Source of the DNA: Datura wrightii
Taxonomy: Eukaryota; Streptophyta; Magnoliopsida; Solanales; Solanaceae
Length of the DNA stretch: 64,000 bases
Reading direction: 5' to 3'
NCBI GenBank assembly: GCA_035772735.1
Contig: JASDFA010000002.1
Location: 4,092,001 to 4,156,000, forward strand
In this document: one piece after another, positions 24,301 to 35,176 of the stretch
Layout: every line of letters starts with the position of its first letter
Position numbering within the stretch: the first letter of the stretch is position 1
Notes under the pieces: generated by a model
Told to the model about the DNA's origin: nothing
Database searches by the model: none
The model's input: the letters and a program-made list of their open reading frames with translations, nothing else
Translations under genes and position numbers: made by a program

Positions 24301-25009
24301 TTTTTTTTTTTTTTGTAAATCAGTTGTGATTTATTAAAATTTATTTTTATTTTATCGAAATATTTTAAGATACTTGAATAAAGTGTGAGTTCATCCAAAT
24401 GTTTATCAAAGGTATTTATGTATTAATAAAAATTGTGCATAATATAAAAAATAGATGCACGTATATGCTTCAATTATATAATATAATGTATAGATACACA
24501 TATGTATAATATAATATATAGTATATGGTGTCTAATAAATATTATATATAGGATATATATGATATGAAATATAATAATACATATTAAAATTTTATCAAAT
24601 TTAATCTATTTAAATTATTGAAGAAATTAATATTTATATTATTTATAAAAAATTACCACATTTATAATTTTTATCTATTAATTATATATAATGTATATAT
24701 TATATATTATGTAATTAAGAAGATAGTTATAACTTTTATAATTATAATTTTTAAAAGTTATAACCTCCACTTTTAATATAAACTTCAATTCAGAAACTAT
24801 CGTTTAAAAAACAATTTCTACTTTACTATATATGTAAAGTTATAATAAATTAGAATAGATTTGTTTTTGACATTTAATCCCCTTTTTAAGGTTATATATT
24901 AATGTTGCTTTAATATGTTCCGTAGGACCAGAGAGACTTTTTAATTAGAATATAATTAACGGCAAATGGTTATATTTATATAATTTTTTAAATATATTTA
25001 TTTTTTATT

Positions 25010-25912
25010 TAATTTTAGAGTTATATTTATTTTTATACTTCAAAAAAGTTCAAATTTGCTCAAATGATTCAAAAAAGTTCATATTTTGCTCGAATGATAT
25101 TAAATCACATGTCGTCAATATATTTGTTTTTTTAATCAAATTTTAGAATTATATTACCCTTATTCTCTAAAAAAATCATACTTACCCCTAATACGTTAAA
25201 TTTTCATGTTTCATCATAATTTTTCTCCGAGGCACCTAAATGACACTTCTTTTTCTCCCAATTAAATCTACTAACTCATTTCAATTCTTTTAGTTCAAAC
25301 CACTAAAAGATTAAAACTCAAAAACTTCAATGTTCATAAATGGTGAATACGATTTCAATACTCAAATCTCGGCCAAATTAACATCCAACTTCTGTTATTG
25401 CGATAGGATAATAGTTATTTCAATAATTTTTATTTACTGCACTGATTTTCTAAATAAGAAAATTACAACTATTTCAAATAAAAAAATAATTTCCCCAAAT
25501 TAGAAAGTTAGTGCAATAAATAAGAATCGTTGGAACAATTACTGCCCATCGCAATAACAGAAGTTGAGTTTTAATTTGAATGAGATTTGAGTAGTGAAAT
25601 TGTATTCACCGTGGAGTAACATTGAAGTTTTTGAGCTTTAATCTTTTAGTGGTTGGGTAGATCGAGCGGGCCGGTTAAAAGATTTAAATGAGTTAGTAAA
25701 TTTAATCAGCAAAAGAATATGTCGTGTAGGCGCCACATAAAAAAAAAATTAAGGTGGAATTTAGAGATTAAAAACATTAGAAGTAAATATAATTTTTTTT
25801 AGGCATAAGAATAAATATAATCCAAAAGTTAGATGTAAAAGATAAATATATTGAAAACATGAAAATTTAGAATATGACTTACTTTTAGAGTATAAGGACA
25901 AATATGACTTTA
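25010..25912. repeat. Large foldback (imperfect inverted repeat), about 0.9 kb
   Basis: The two halves are reverse complements with mismatches and indels, around a centre near 25478. Clear pairs are CTTCTGTTATTGCGAT (25390s) with ATCGCAATAACAGAAG (25550s), CCACTAAAAGATTAAA (25300) with TTTAATCTTTTAGTGG (25640), and ACTAACTCATTT (25270) with AAATGAGTTAGT (25687). The outer ends AGTTATATTTATTTTTATACT and AGTATAAGGACAAATATGACT also pair. It is most likely a foldback or long-TIR MITE. It sits about 150 bases before the start of the CT-rich leader of the host gene, in promoter territory. Confidence 0.7.
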
Positions 25913-26059
25913 GTTTTTAAATTCGCTTTGAAAGTAAAACATACACACACAAAAAAAAAAGGAAAAAAAAAAGAAAAGAAAAACAAAAGACTGTAATCTC
26001 ATCAGATTCATCCCCCACCCCACTCTCACCCCACCACGTCCCCACCATTGAATAGCACA

Positions 26060-26347
26060 AGAAAACAGAGTACTAAACCCACCCCCCTGCTCTGTCTTTT
26101 TCAATCCTTTTCTCTCTCTAACTTTACTCTTTTGCTTTTCTCTCTCTCTCTGTTTCTTTACCCTTGTTGCTGTCTCTTCTTTTCTTTTTCTAGACCTCAC
26201 TATACCATTCTCACCGTCACTTTGATACGCCCCCTAAAGAAAAAGCAACCAGAACCCCTTTTGCTTTTTCTCCTCAAGGTTCCACTCTTTAGAACCTTAT
26301 CAGCGAAAATCCCATCTTTCACCCTCAGCTCCCATGAACCCTTCAAG
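26060..26347 (+). promoter_or_regulatory. CT-rich 5' leader (first exon) of the MCTP gene
   Basis: A pyrimidine-rich stretch (CTCTCTCT and TTTCTC runs, 26090-26190) precedes a good splice donor AAG/GTATAT at 26347/26348. CT-rich leaders are common at plant transcription starts. No clear TATA box was found just upstream, so the start site is not fixed. Open frames here are a by-product of the low complexity and are not counted as genes. Confidence 0.45.
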
Positions 26348-26673
26348 GTATATTCATTTCCCTTTCTGAATATTTTTCTGATGTAGAAAAGTCGGTGTCG
26401 TAAATAAAAGCCTTCTTGAAAATTCCAAGTATTTTTTTGGGTGTGTTTCATTCTTGGTTGGTGTTTGTTGTGCTGTAATATGGTTAACTTTTGCATTAGA
26501 AGTTTTAATCTTTTTCTCTCTCTTTATTATGGGGTAAGGGAGAAGGATCTTTATAGATTGAATTTGTTGAAGCATTTTCTAGTAAACTTTATTCATTTTT
26601 CTTGTTATTTTTGCTTTGTTTATATGGTTTTTCAGCTTAGTTTTTTTTTTTTTTTTGAAAAAATGTTTTGCAG
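26348..26673 (+). other. Probable 5'UTR intron of the MCTP gene
   Basis: The donor GTATATTC at 26348 and the acceptor TGTTTTGCAG ending at 26673, after a run of about 17 T, bound a 326-base T-rich intron. The exon between it and the start codon at 26967 carries no long frame, so the intron lies in the leader. The acceptor and following exon are also present, diverged, upstream of the inverted pseudogene (rev. strand, about 35090). This shows that the duplicated copy included intron sequence. Confidence 0.55.
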
Positions 26674-29600
26674 GGTGAAGCATTCAGGTGAACCAGATCT
26701 GTGGTTGTGAATGATTTTGGCAGTTTTCAGGTTATCCTTCATGGGGTTCTTTTTAAAACTTAAGTTCAACCAAAAAGAATTAGGGTTAAACACACTTAGA
26801 CTGTGTTGTATATGAATTTTCTCGAGTGCTAGTGTAGTTTTTAGTTGTTTCTCAGAGATATTATTGAGGTTATTGTTTCATCTGTTGGACATTTGGCTAA
26901 ACTGTGGTGGAGAAGTAGAAGGGTTTTGCACCAGTGTTCTTTGAGTTAGAACAAACATCTTTGAAAATGCAGAGACCACCTCAAGAAGATTTTTCACTAA
27001 AGGAGACCAAACCCCACCTTGGTGGAGGGAAGGTCACGGGTGATAAGCTTACTAGCACCTATGACTTGGTTGAGCAAATGCAGTATCTTTATGTCCGGGT
27101 GGTGAAAGCAAAGGATTTGCCTGGGAAGGATGTTACGGGTAGTCTTGATCCTTATGTCGAGGTTAGGCTGGGAAACTATAGGGGTACAACTCGTCATTTT
27201 GAGAAGAAATCGAATCCTGAATGGAATCAGGTGTTTGCTTTTTCCAAGGATCGGATTCAGGCTTCCGTGCTTGAGGTGAATGTGAAAGATAAGGATGTTA
27301 TTAAGGATGATTTCGTTGGTCGCGTTGTGTTTGATTTGAATGAGATCCCAAAAAGGGTCCCCCCAGATAGTCCTCTTGCTCCGCAGTGGTATAGGTTGGA
27401 GGACAGAAGTGGTAACAAAGTTAAAGGAGAGTTGATGTTGGCTGTTTGGATGGGTACTCAAGCTGATGAAGCGTTTCCAGAATCTTGGCATTCGGATGCG
27501 GCCACTGTTAGTGGCGCTGATGCTCTTGCGAATATAAGGTCTAAAGTGTACCTCTCACCAAAGCTGTGGTACCTTAGAGTTAATGTGATTGAGGCTCAGG
27601 ACCTGATTCCCAGTGACAGAAGTAGGTTTCCAGAAGTTTATGTGAAGGCCATCCTCGGAAATCAGGCATTGCGAACCAGAGTTTCCATGAGCAAGACTAT
27701 TAATCCCATGTGGAATGAGGATCTAATGTTTGTAGCAGCAGAACCATTTGAGGAGCCATTAATTTTGAGCGTGGAAGATAGAGTTGCACCAAACAAAGAT
27801 GAAGTACTTGGAAGATGTGCTATTCCTTTGCAGTACATTGACAGGAGGTTGGACCACAGACCTATTAACAGTAAGTGGTATAATCTTGAAAAGCACATTA
27901 TTGTTGAGGGAGAAAAGAAGAAGGAAATCAAGTTTGCAAGCAGGATTCACACAAGGTTATATTTAGAAGGCGGCTACCATGTTCTGGATGAATCAACCCA
28001 CTACAGTAGTGATCTTAGACCAACTGCAAAACAGTTGTGGAAGTCCAGCATTGGTGTCCTAGAATTGGGTATTCTGAATGCTCAGGGCCTGTCGCCGATG
28101 AAAACAAAAGATGGGCGGGCAACAACAGATGCCTATTGTGTTGCCAAATATGGGCAGAAGTGGGTCCGAACGAGGACAATTATAGATAGCTTTGCTCCCA
28201 AGTGGAATGAGCAATACACTTGGGAAGTATTTGATCCCTGCACTGTCATAACTGTTGGTGTATTTGATAATTGTCATCTGCATGGAGGAGATAAACCTGG
28301 AGGGGCGAGGGACTCAAGGATTGGAAAGGTCAGGATCCGTCTTTCAACCCTCGAAACAGATCGTGTTTACACACATTCTTATCCCCTATTGGTCTTGCAT
28401 CCTACTGGAGTAAAGAAGATGGGTGAAATTCACTTGGCAGTAAGATTTACTTGCTCATCATTAATGAATATGATGCATATGTACTCTCAGCCGCTGTTAC
28501 CCAAAATGCACTATATTCATCCTTTAACCGTTACTCAGCTGGACAGCTTGAGGCATCAGGCCACTCAGATTGTCTCTATGAGGCTGAGTCGCGCTGAGCC
28601 ACCTTTGAGGAAAGAGATAGTGGAGTATATGTTAGATGTTGGTTCTCACATGTGGAGTATGAGGAGAAGCAAAGCTAACTTTTTTAGGATTATGGGTGTT
28701 TTAGGTGGATTGATTGCTATTGGAAGATGGTTTGATCAAATATGCAATTGGAAAAATCCCATCACAACTGTTCTGATCCATATCTTATTCTTGATATTGG
28801 TTCTATATCCGGAGCTTATTCTGCCAACCATTTTCCTTTATCTCTTCTTAATTGGAGTTTGGTACTACAGATGGAGGCCTAGGAATCCTCCCCACATGGA
28901 TACTCGTATTTCTTGTGCTGACAATGCTCATCCTGATGAACTGGATGAGGAATTTGATACTTTCCCTACTTCACGTCCTCCTGATATTGTTCGGATGAGG
29001 TATGACCGTTTGAGAAGTATTGCTGGAAGGATTCAGACTGTGGTTGGTGACTTGGCTACTCAAGGGGAGAGGCTGCAGTCTTTGTTGAGCTGGAGAGACC
29101 CTAGAGCAACCGCACTGTTTGTTATTTTCTGCTTGATTGCTGCCATTGTGCTCTATGTGACGCCCTTCCAAGTTGTGGCACTGTTGACAGGATTTTATGT
29201 ACTGAGACATCCAAGGTTCCGTCACAAGCTACCATCTGCGCCACTTAATTTCTTCCGAAGACTGCCTGCGAGAACAGATTGTATGCTATGAACCGTACCT
29301 TTGCCTTCCATTACCTTTATCATCCTATGTTCTTTTCTCTGTGTCTCGAATTGATCGAAATGATGTAAAAATGAGTCGGGCTCTTTTTGTCCTGCACCCA
29401 GTGGTGAATGTTAGTTCATGCTTTTGTGTGTAAGATCTCCCTGAACTGTTAGATCTAGTAGATTTACTGTTTGTTTATTCTAAGTTTGTTGAAAGTTTAC
29501 TGATTAATTCAAAGTACTCTCTTTATTCAAGTTACTGTTGTCTGTTTCTGTTCTTATTGACATGATGTGGGAATGGAAGTGCAAAGCACTCAAGATACAT

Positions 29601-30005
29601 TAGTTTTCCTTAAGGATGAAGCATATTTGTGTTTTATTGGTGTTGGAATGTTCTGACAATGATGTCTTTACAAATGTGATATATAAAGTCTACCTTTGTG
29701 TAAACTATTAATGTAAAGAGAGAATTATTATACTTAGCATTGTTTGTATAATGCAAGTTGACATTATTTTAACTGGAGATGTTTTGTCAGCTTATGAAGA
29801 CAACAAGGTATAGATCCTGCAACTATGTGTTTTTTATAATGCTGTTGGATCTGGAAACTTTGTGCACCTACACAACCCGGTTAATGAGGAAGTTGGTAGA
29901 GGTATCATAAAGAAACAAAGTAAAATGAGAAATGAATAGAAAATCAACAAAAATAACTAACATATTCAGTGTAATTCCACAAGTGGTGTTTGAGAAGGGT
30001 AGTGT
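26640..30005 (+). repeat. Left arm of a tail-to-tail inverted duplication (functional gene side)
   Basis: This arm includes the end of the 5'UTR intron, the whole coding region and the 3' flank. Matches outside the coding region to the right arm are the exon GGTGAAGCATTCAGG, the leader TTGGCTAAACTGTGG, the 3' flank around 29450-29550, and GTGTAATTCCACAAG near 29970. The partner is 32215-35165 on the opposite strand. Confidence 0.75.
26967..29291 (+). CDS. FTIP3: MCTP/FTIP family: multiple C2 domain and transmembrane region protein
   Basis: This is a 774-residue intact protein of the plant MCTP/FTIP family, closest by recall to Arabidopsis FTIP3/FTIP4 (MCTP3/MCTP4), with the usual intronless coding region and length. 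Three C2 domains lie at about residues 39-146, 201-307 and 363-476. The first has acidic loop residues D55, D61, D108, D110 and D114-115 suited to calcium binding. The C-terminal plant PRT_C region (about 619-774) holds hydrophobic spans at about 600-634 and 712-745, and the protein ends in the family signature RRLPARTDCML. These proteins anchor in the ER by the C-terminal hairpin and touch the plasma membrane with the C2 domains, mostly at plasmodesmata. Members control movement of FT or KNOX proteins between cells. I chose the start MQRPP because it matches the family; an upstream in-frame ATG at 26934 would add 11 residues. Which of the close paralogues this is cannot be settled from the window. 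Confidence 0.95.
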   Translation: MQRPPQEDFSLKETKPHLGGGKVTGDKLTSTYDLVEQMQYLYVRVVKAKDLPGKDVTGSLDPYVEVRLGNYRGTTRHFEKKSNPEWNQVFAFSKDRIQASVLEVNVKDKDVIKDDFVGRVVFDLNEIPKRVPPDSPLAPQWYRLEDRSGNKVKGELMLAVWMGTQADEAFPESWHSDAATVSGADALANIRSKVYLSPKLWYLRVNVIEAQDLIPSDRSRFPEVYVKAILGNQALRTRVSMSKTINPMWNEDLMFVAAEPFEEPLILSVEDRVAPNKDEVLGRCAIPLQYIDRRLDHRPINSKWYNLEKHIIVEGEKKKEIKFASRIHTRLYLEGGYHVLDESTHYSSDLRPTAKQLWKSSIGVLELGILNAQGLSPMKTKDGRATTDAYCVAKYGQKWVRTRTIIDSFAPKWNEQYTWEVFDPCTVITVGVFDNCHLHGGDKPGGARDSRIGKVRIRLSTLETDRVYTHSYPLLVLHPTGVKKMGEIHLAVRFTCSSLMNMMHMYSQPLLPKMHYIHPLTVTQLDSLRHQATQIVSMRLSRAEPPLRKEIVEYMLDVGSHMWSMRRSKANFFRIMGVLGGLIAIGRWFDQICNWKNPITTVLIHILFLILVLYPELILPTIFLYLFLIGVWYYRWRPRNPPHMDTRISCADNAHPDELDEEFDTFPTSRPPDIVRMRYDRLRSIAGRIQTVVGDLATQGERLQSLLSWRDPRATALFVIFCLIAAIVLYVTPFQVVALLTGFYVLRHPRFRHKLPSAPLNFFRRLPARTDCML

Positions 30006-30649
30006 GTTGTTATTTCGTGTAATTTCACAAGTGATGCTTGAGAAGGATGGTGTATATGCAATTTTTGTTCCGATGTTCTAAAGATTGAGAGGTTATTTTT
30101 GATAGACGTTCGACTTAAATAAATTATATCCAACATATATAAGATTTTTTGTGTATGTGTGAAGCAATATTGGATGACACAATTTACTACAATAGAAGTC
30201 TAGAAAGGAGAAGACAAAAATACAGGCTAACATTTCAAGTTTCAAAGGTACTGAACTGTATATTTTGTCCTCCCAAGGAAACTTCATTGTTTCAATAATC
30301 CAGTACATAATAAATTATAACACTAATTTTCTTTGGATGCACTTCCTTTGAATATTAATTTTGTCTGTTCAATCTCTCTAAATTGATATATGTAAATGAC
30401 AACTTTAGTGATGAGAGGTAAGTACTTAGGCGATTTCTTTTCATCTATTATTTCTATATTAATGGGAGAAAATACTCGATATTCTTACTGTTATCCATAG
30501 GAGAATGCAAGTATCTAACGAAATAGTGAATATGCGATAAGTTTGTTTGAACACCATCATTATTTTTTTTTTTGAAAAAATAGTAGCTTTTGCACGAATT
30601 TCTTATGTGGTATCTATTAAAATAGAGAGAACCATTTCCTTTTTACCAG

Positions 30650-30840
30650 TAACTGTTGTAGATCTTGTGGTAAGATCGATAGATACCTCTATCTTCAATC
30701 AGAGGTCTTGAATTTTGATTTTTCCTTTTTTTTAGATTTTGCATGGCTCGAATTTGGATTAGTTAGAGCCCTCAAAGTACTTATGTATAAGATAAAATGA
30801 TCGTCAGTACGTCGTATCCAGTATGAAAATAAAAATTTTA
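30650..30840 (+). mobile_element. tRNA-derived SINE relic, Solanaceae type
   Basis: GATCTTGTGGTAAGATC is followed by TCAGAGGTCTTGAATTTTGA, a decayed form of a tRNA-like B box (GAGGTCTTGGGTTCGA). Then GGCTCGAATTTGGATTAG and GTACGTCGTATCCAGTATG match, loosely, the body of Solanaceae SINEs as I recall them. Polymerase III would have transcribed such an element. It is heavily mutated and its ends are uncertain. Confidence 0.5.
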
Positions 30841-30949
30841 TTGAAAAAAAATCTAATATCATATATATAAATTTTATATACACGATTTAATTTTACGACA
30901 AAATAAGTCAGATAAATCTCCTTCTGCCCCTAAGTATCTATCCTATTTG

Positions 30950-31170
30950 TCCAGAGACGGACCTAGAAGGGGTCGAGGGTGTTCATTCGAATCTCTTCGA
31001 CAAAAAATTACACTATATATAAGATTATTTTTTAATTTTTTTATGTATATATAATTTTTAAATTCCCAAAAAAATTACACATGTTCAATTTTTTATCGAT
31101 ATATCATATAGTATAATTTAGCGAGTGGATTCTCCGTAACAACAAGTATTAATCTCTAAGTGTATTTTTG
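30950..31170. mobile_element. Possible hAT-type MITE or other interspersed repeat relic
   Basis: CCAGAGACGGACCTAGAAGG and the following GGTGTTCATTCGAATCTCTTCGAC resemble a very common plant interspersed repeat that starts CAGAGGCGGA. The right end is not clear. The assignment is by resemblance only. Confidence 0.3.
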
Positions 31171-31954
31171 TTGATCAAAATATTTTAAAGATATTTTTTT
31201 AGAAAAATAAATTATTAAACATAATTTTTTAGAAAATTCTAATAAAATTACAGAAAATGAATTTCATAAGTAGTATTTCAAGTTCACTTTTCTCCCCAAC
31301 CCCTACTTTATCCCGCTCCTATAATATTTTGCTAGATTATAAATGCTTTTTGAAATTTTTTTTTCTTTTCTCTAACTTATTAAATACTAAAAAATAAATA
31401 AAAATTTACTTATTTTTCAAAAAAAATAAAACAGTTTTATAGAAAACAATTTTCTTCGCACCAAAACACACACCCTTAATGATAAGTAATCAATGACATT
31501 ACATTAACTCATTACATGTAAATCTTTTTTCTTTTTATTTTTATAATAAATTTGTTCACCCGTTTCAAATTATGTGATATTTTTAAAATGAAAAAAGTAT
31601 TTGCTTTGATAGGTATATTATACTAATAATCTCCCAGATCCAATATCTCATAAAAAAAAAGTAACACAAGGTTGCAGGAATCTTTATTATATTTTGTTAA
31701 TCAAGTTGACAAACTTCATCAACTTGCACTATACTATAATACTAAACACAGTTATTCCTCGTTCCATTGATAATGATAGAACAAATATATTATAAATCTG
31801 AAACATCAATGTCTTGACATTCTCAACACCAAATCTAGTAAAATTAATGAGAATTCAGAAATATCAACATGGCGTTTTATTCATTACCCTAAGAAACGGA
31901 GAATCAATAATGAACATTTCGAATAAAAGTTAGAAGGTAATTGAGTGATGTCTA

Positions 31955-31985
<31 letters not shown>

Positions 31986-31986
31986 T
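31955..31986 (+). repeat. TTA/ATT microsatellite
   Basis: About ten perfect TTA triplets occur in a row. This is a simple repeat that is likely variable in length between individuals. Confidence 0.9.
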
Positions 31987-32214
31987 TCTTATTGTCTTTT
32001 TTTTCGATGTTATTATTACATGTTGTTTTCTTTACTTCAATTATCCTATTATTTGTTGTTGCTATTATTTTTTTATTATTTTCAACACGGCTTTTTCATT
32101 AATTAGTGATTTTTTTTTCAAATTTGCTTTGATATGTTTTACTTGAGCCGAAGACCTATTAAAAACAACCTCTCTGCCTTCACAAGGTAAGGGTAAAGGT
32201 AAAGTCTATGTGCA

Positions 32215-35165
32215 CACCATCTTCCTCGTATTTCACTTGTGGAATTACACCGGATATGTTATTATAGTACACTTCGCAGAAAAAAAGCAACAAATTTATG
32301 ACTAATGAATAGAGAAATGCATTGATTAATCATTGAGAAAGTTCAGAAAAGGAAAGAAACAGAAGATTACTAATACTATTACGGATTTAATCTAGCAACC
32401 AACTTTCAATAGAATTGAATAAATAAACAGAAAATTTCACTAGATTTAAACAGTTCATAGCATGTAGTCTGTTCTGGCAGGCAATCTTCTGAAGAAAATA
32501 AGTGGAGTAGAAGGTAGTTTATGGTGAAAACACGAATGTCTTAGTACATAAATCCATTTACGAGAGCCACAACTTGAAAGGGCGTGACATAAGCACAATG
32601 TCAGTGATCAAGCAGAAAATAACAAACAACGCGGTCGCTCTAGGGTCTCTCCAGCTCAACAAAGACTGCAGCCTCTCCCCTTGAGTAGCCAAGTCACCAA
32701 CCACAGTCTGTATCCTTCCTGAAATACTTCTCAAACGGTTATACCTCATCCCAACAACATCAGGAGGACGTGAAGTAGGGAAAATATCAAACTCCTTATC
32801 TAATTCATCAGGATGTGCATTATCAGCACATGAAAGACGAGTATTCATGTGGGGAGGATGCCTAGGCCTCCATCTGTAGTACCAAAATCTGATTAAGAAG
32901 AGATATAGAAAAATGGTAGGCAGAATAACCTTCAGATATAGAACTAGTATCAAGAACAAGATATGGATCAGAACTGTTGTAATAAGATTTTTTCAATTGC
33001 ATATCTGATCAAACCATTTCCTGATAGAAATTAATCCACCTAAGACACCCATAATCCTAAAAACATTAGCTTTGCTTCTCCTCATACTCCACGTGTGAGA
33101 ACCGACATCTAACATATACTCCATGATCTCTTTCCTCAAAGGTGGCTCCGCACAACTCAGCCTCATAGAGACAATCTGAGTTGCTTGATGCCTCAAGCTG
33201 TCCAACTGACTAATAGTTAAAGGATAAATATAGTGCATTTTTGGTAGCAGTGGCTGAAAGTACATAGGGGTCATATTCAATAATGATGAGCAAGTAAATC
33301 TTGCAGCCAAATGAATTTCACCCATCTTCTTCACCCAGTAGGATGCAAAACCAAAGTGGATAAGAATGTATGTAGACACAATCCGTTTCTAGAGTTGAAA
33401 GACAGATCCTGACCTTCCCAATCCTTGAATCCTTAGCACCTCTAGGTTTATCTCCTCCTAGCAGATGGAAATTATCAAATACACCAATGGTTATGACAGT
33501 GCAGGGATCAAATACTTCCCAAGTGTATTGCTTGTTCCACTTGGGAGCAAAGCTATCAATAATTGTCCTTGTTCGAGCCTACTTCTGCCCATATTTGGCA
33601 ACACAATATGCATCTGTCGGTGCTCGCCCATCTTTTGTTTTCACAGGTGAAAGGCCCTGAATATTCAGAATACCCAATTCTAGGGCACCAATGCTCGACT
33701 TCCACAACTGTTTTGTAGTTGGTCTAACATCACTACTGTAGTGGGTTGATTCATCCAGACATGGTAACCTCCTTCCAAATATAGCCTCATGTGAATCCTG
33801 CTCGCAAACTTGATTTCCTTCTTCTTTTCTACCTCAACAATAATATGCTTTTCAAGATTATGCCACTTACTGTTAATAGGTATGTGGTCCAACCTCCTAT
33901 TAATATACTACAAGGGAATACCACATCTTCCAAGTACTTCATCCTTATTTTGTGCAACTCTAACTTCCACACTCAAAATCAATGGCTCCAAAAATGGATC
34001 TGCTAGTACAAACATCAGATCCTCATTCCATAGGGATTAATAATCTTGCTCATGGAAACTCTGGTTCTCAATGCCTGATTTTCGAGGATAGCCTTCACAT
34101 AAACTTCTGGAAACCTACTTCTGTCACCGAGAATCGAATCTTGAGCCTCAATAACATTAACTCTAAGGTACCATAGCTTTGGTGAGAGGTACACCTTGGA
34201 CCTTATAGTTGCAAGAGCATCAACACCACTAAGCACTGCAGAATCTGAATGCCAAGATTCAGGGAAGCTTTCATCAGCCTGAGTACCCATCCAAACAGCT
34301 AACATCAACTCTCCTTTGACTTTATTACCACTTTTGTCCTCCAACCTATACCACTGTGGAGCAAGAGGGCTATCTGGGGAACCCTTTTTGGGATCTCATT
34401 CAAATCAAACATAACTCGACCAACAAAATCATCCTTAACAACATCCTTATCTTTAACATTCACCTCAAGAACGGAAGCCTGATTCCAATCCTTGGAAAAT
34501 GCAAACACATGATTCTATCCAGGATTTGATTTCTTCTCGAAATGACGCGTTGTACCCCTATAGTTTCCAAGACTAACCTTAACATAAGTATCTAGACTAC
34601 CCGTAATATCCTTCACTGGTAAATCCTTTGTTTTCACCACCCGGACATAAAGATACTACATTTGCTCAAGCAAGGCATAGGTGCTAACAAGCTTATCACC
34701 TGTGACCTTCCCTCCACTAAGGTGGGGTTTGGTCTCCTTCAATGAAAAATCTTCTTGTGGCGGTCTTTGCATTTTCAATACTACTTGTTGTCTAATCAAA
34801 ACCCAGAACCCTTCAACTTTTTCACCATAGTTGAGCCAATAGATCAACAAATCTCAACAGAGACAACTCAAATAACTCTAATGCTCATGAATCTTCTTAT
34901 ACAATATTCTTAAGCAAGCCAAAAAGATGGAACTAAGAAAAGCTTAAATATGTTTTACCCTAGATCTTTGTCGGTTAAAGTACTTTAAGGGTTGAAAAAG
35001 AAGGGGAAAGAACCTCATGAACCATAATGCCAAGAACATTCACAACCTCATAACTGATTCATCTGAATGCTTTAACACTGCATAACATCAAAAATCAGGA
35101 CAAAGAAGTTGAGAAATCACACAAAGTAAAGGCAAAATAATAATAGCAGCCAAAAAAAAGTTTAT
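32215..35165 (-). repeat. Right arm of the tail-to-tail inverted duplication (pseudogene side)
   Basis: On the minus strand this arm carries a decayed MCTP coding region plus both flanks. The 5' side includes the homologue of the intron end (TGTTATGCAG, about 35090), the leader exon and GGCTCAACTATGGTG. The 3' side includes TAAATCTAGTGAAATTTTCTG (about 32430) and GGTGTAATTCCACAAG near 32240. About 150 bases of 3'UTR present in the left arm are missing just after the stop. The upstream end is lost where the family A LTR begins at 35177. Confidence 0.75.
32455..34772 (-). pseudogene. MCTP/FTIP3-4-like pseudogene, nearly full length
   Basis: The start MQRPPQEDFSLKETKP at 34772 and the end at 32455 match the intact gene at 26967-29291, with 2318 against 2325 bases. 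The reading frame is destroyed. The codon for Q39 is a TAG stop (34656-34658). Further stops or frameshifts occur near 34510, 34370, 34020, 33680, 33370, 32993 and 32590, as seen from the change of open frame. All three C2 regions and the PRT_C region remain recognisable in pieces. The decay is spread over the whole length, so this copy has been free of selection for some time. It cannot make an MCTP protein, but its transcript could pair with that of the gene. Confidence 0.9.
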
Positions 35166-35176
35166 ACAAAATTTTT

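Larger units (their letters stand above)
22420..25009. other. AT-rich intergenic region without a recognised gene
   Basis: No coding sequence or RNA gene is visible. The stretch contains many TA-rich runs (especially 24440-24720), a probable MITE (23390-23611) and a degenerate pyrimidine-rich tandem repeat (24110-24300). It separates the retrotransposon cluster on the left from the foldback element and host gene on the right. Confidence 0.6.
29295..32214. other. 3' flank of the MCTP gene and AT-rich spacer
   Basis: The first few hundred bases are presumably the 3'UTR of the gene. No clear polyadenylation signal cluster was pinned down. The rest is AT-rich spacer between the two arms of the inverted duplication. 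It contains a SINE relic (30650-30840), a possible hAT-type MITE (30950-31170) and a TTA microsatellite (31955-31986). No further gene was seen. Confidence 0.6.

Noticed and set aside
26048..26386. Open frame of 112 codons ahead of the MCTP gene
   Set aside because: It is made by CT-rich low-complexity leader sequence, rich in Phe, Leu and Ser, and crosses the splice donor.
26997..27491. 164-codon frame on the minus strand over the MCTP gene
   Set aside because: It is a shadow of the sense coding region without independent support.
32455..34772. Processed retrocopy of the MCTP gene
   Set aside because: Homology extends into intron and flanking sequence on both sides and no poly(A) tract is seen, so a DNA duplication is the better reading.
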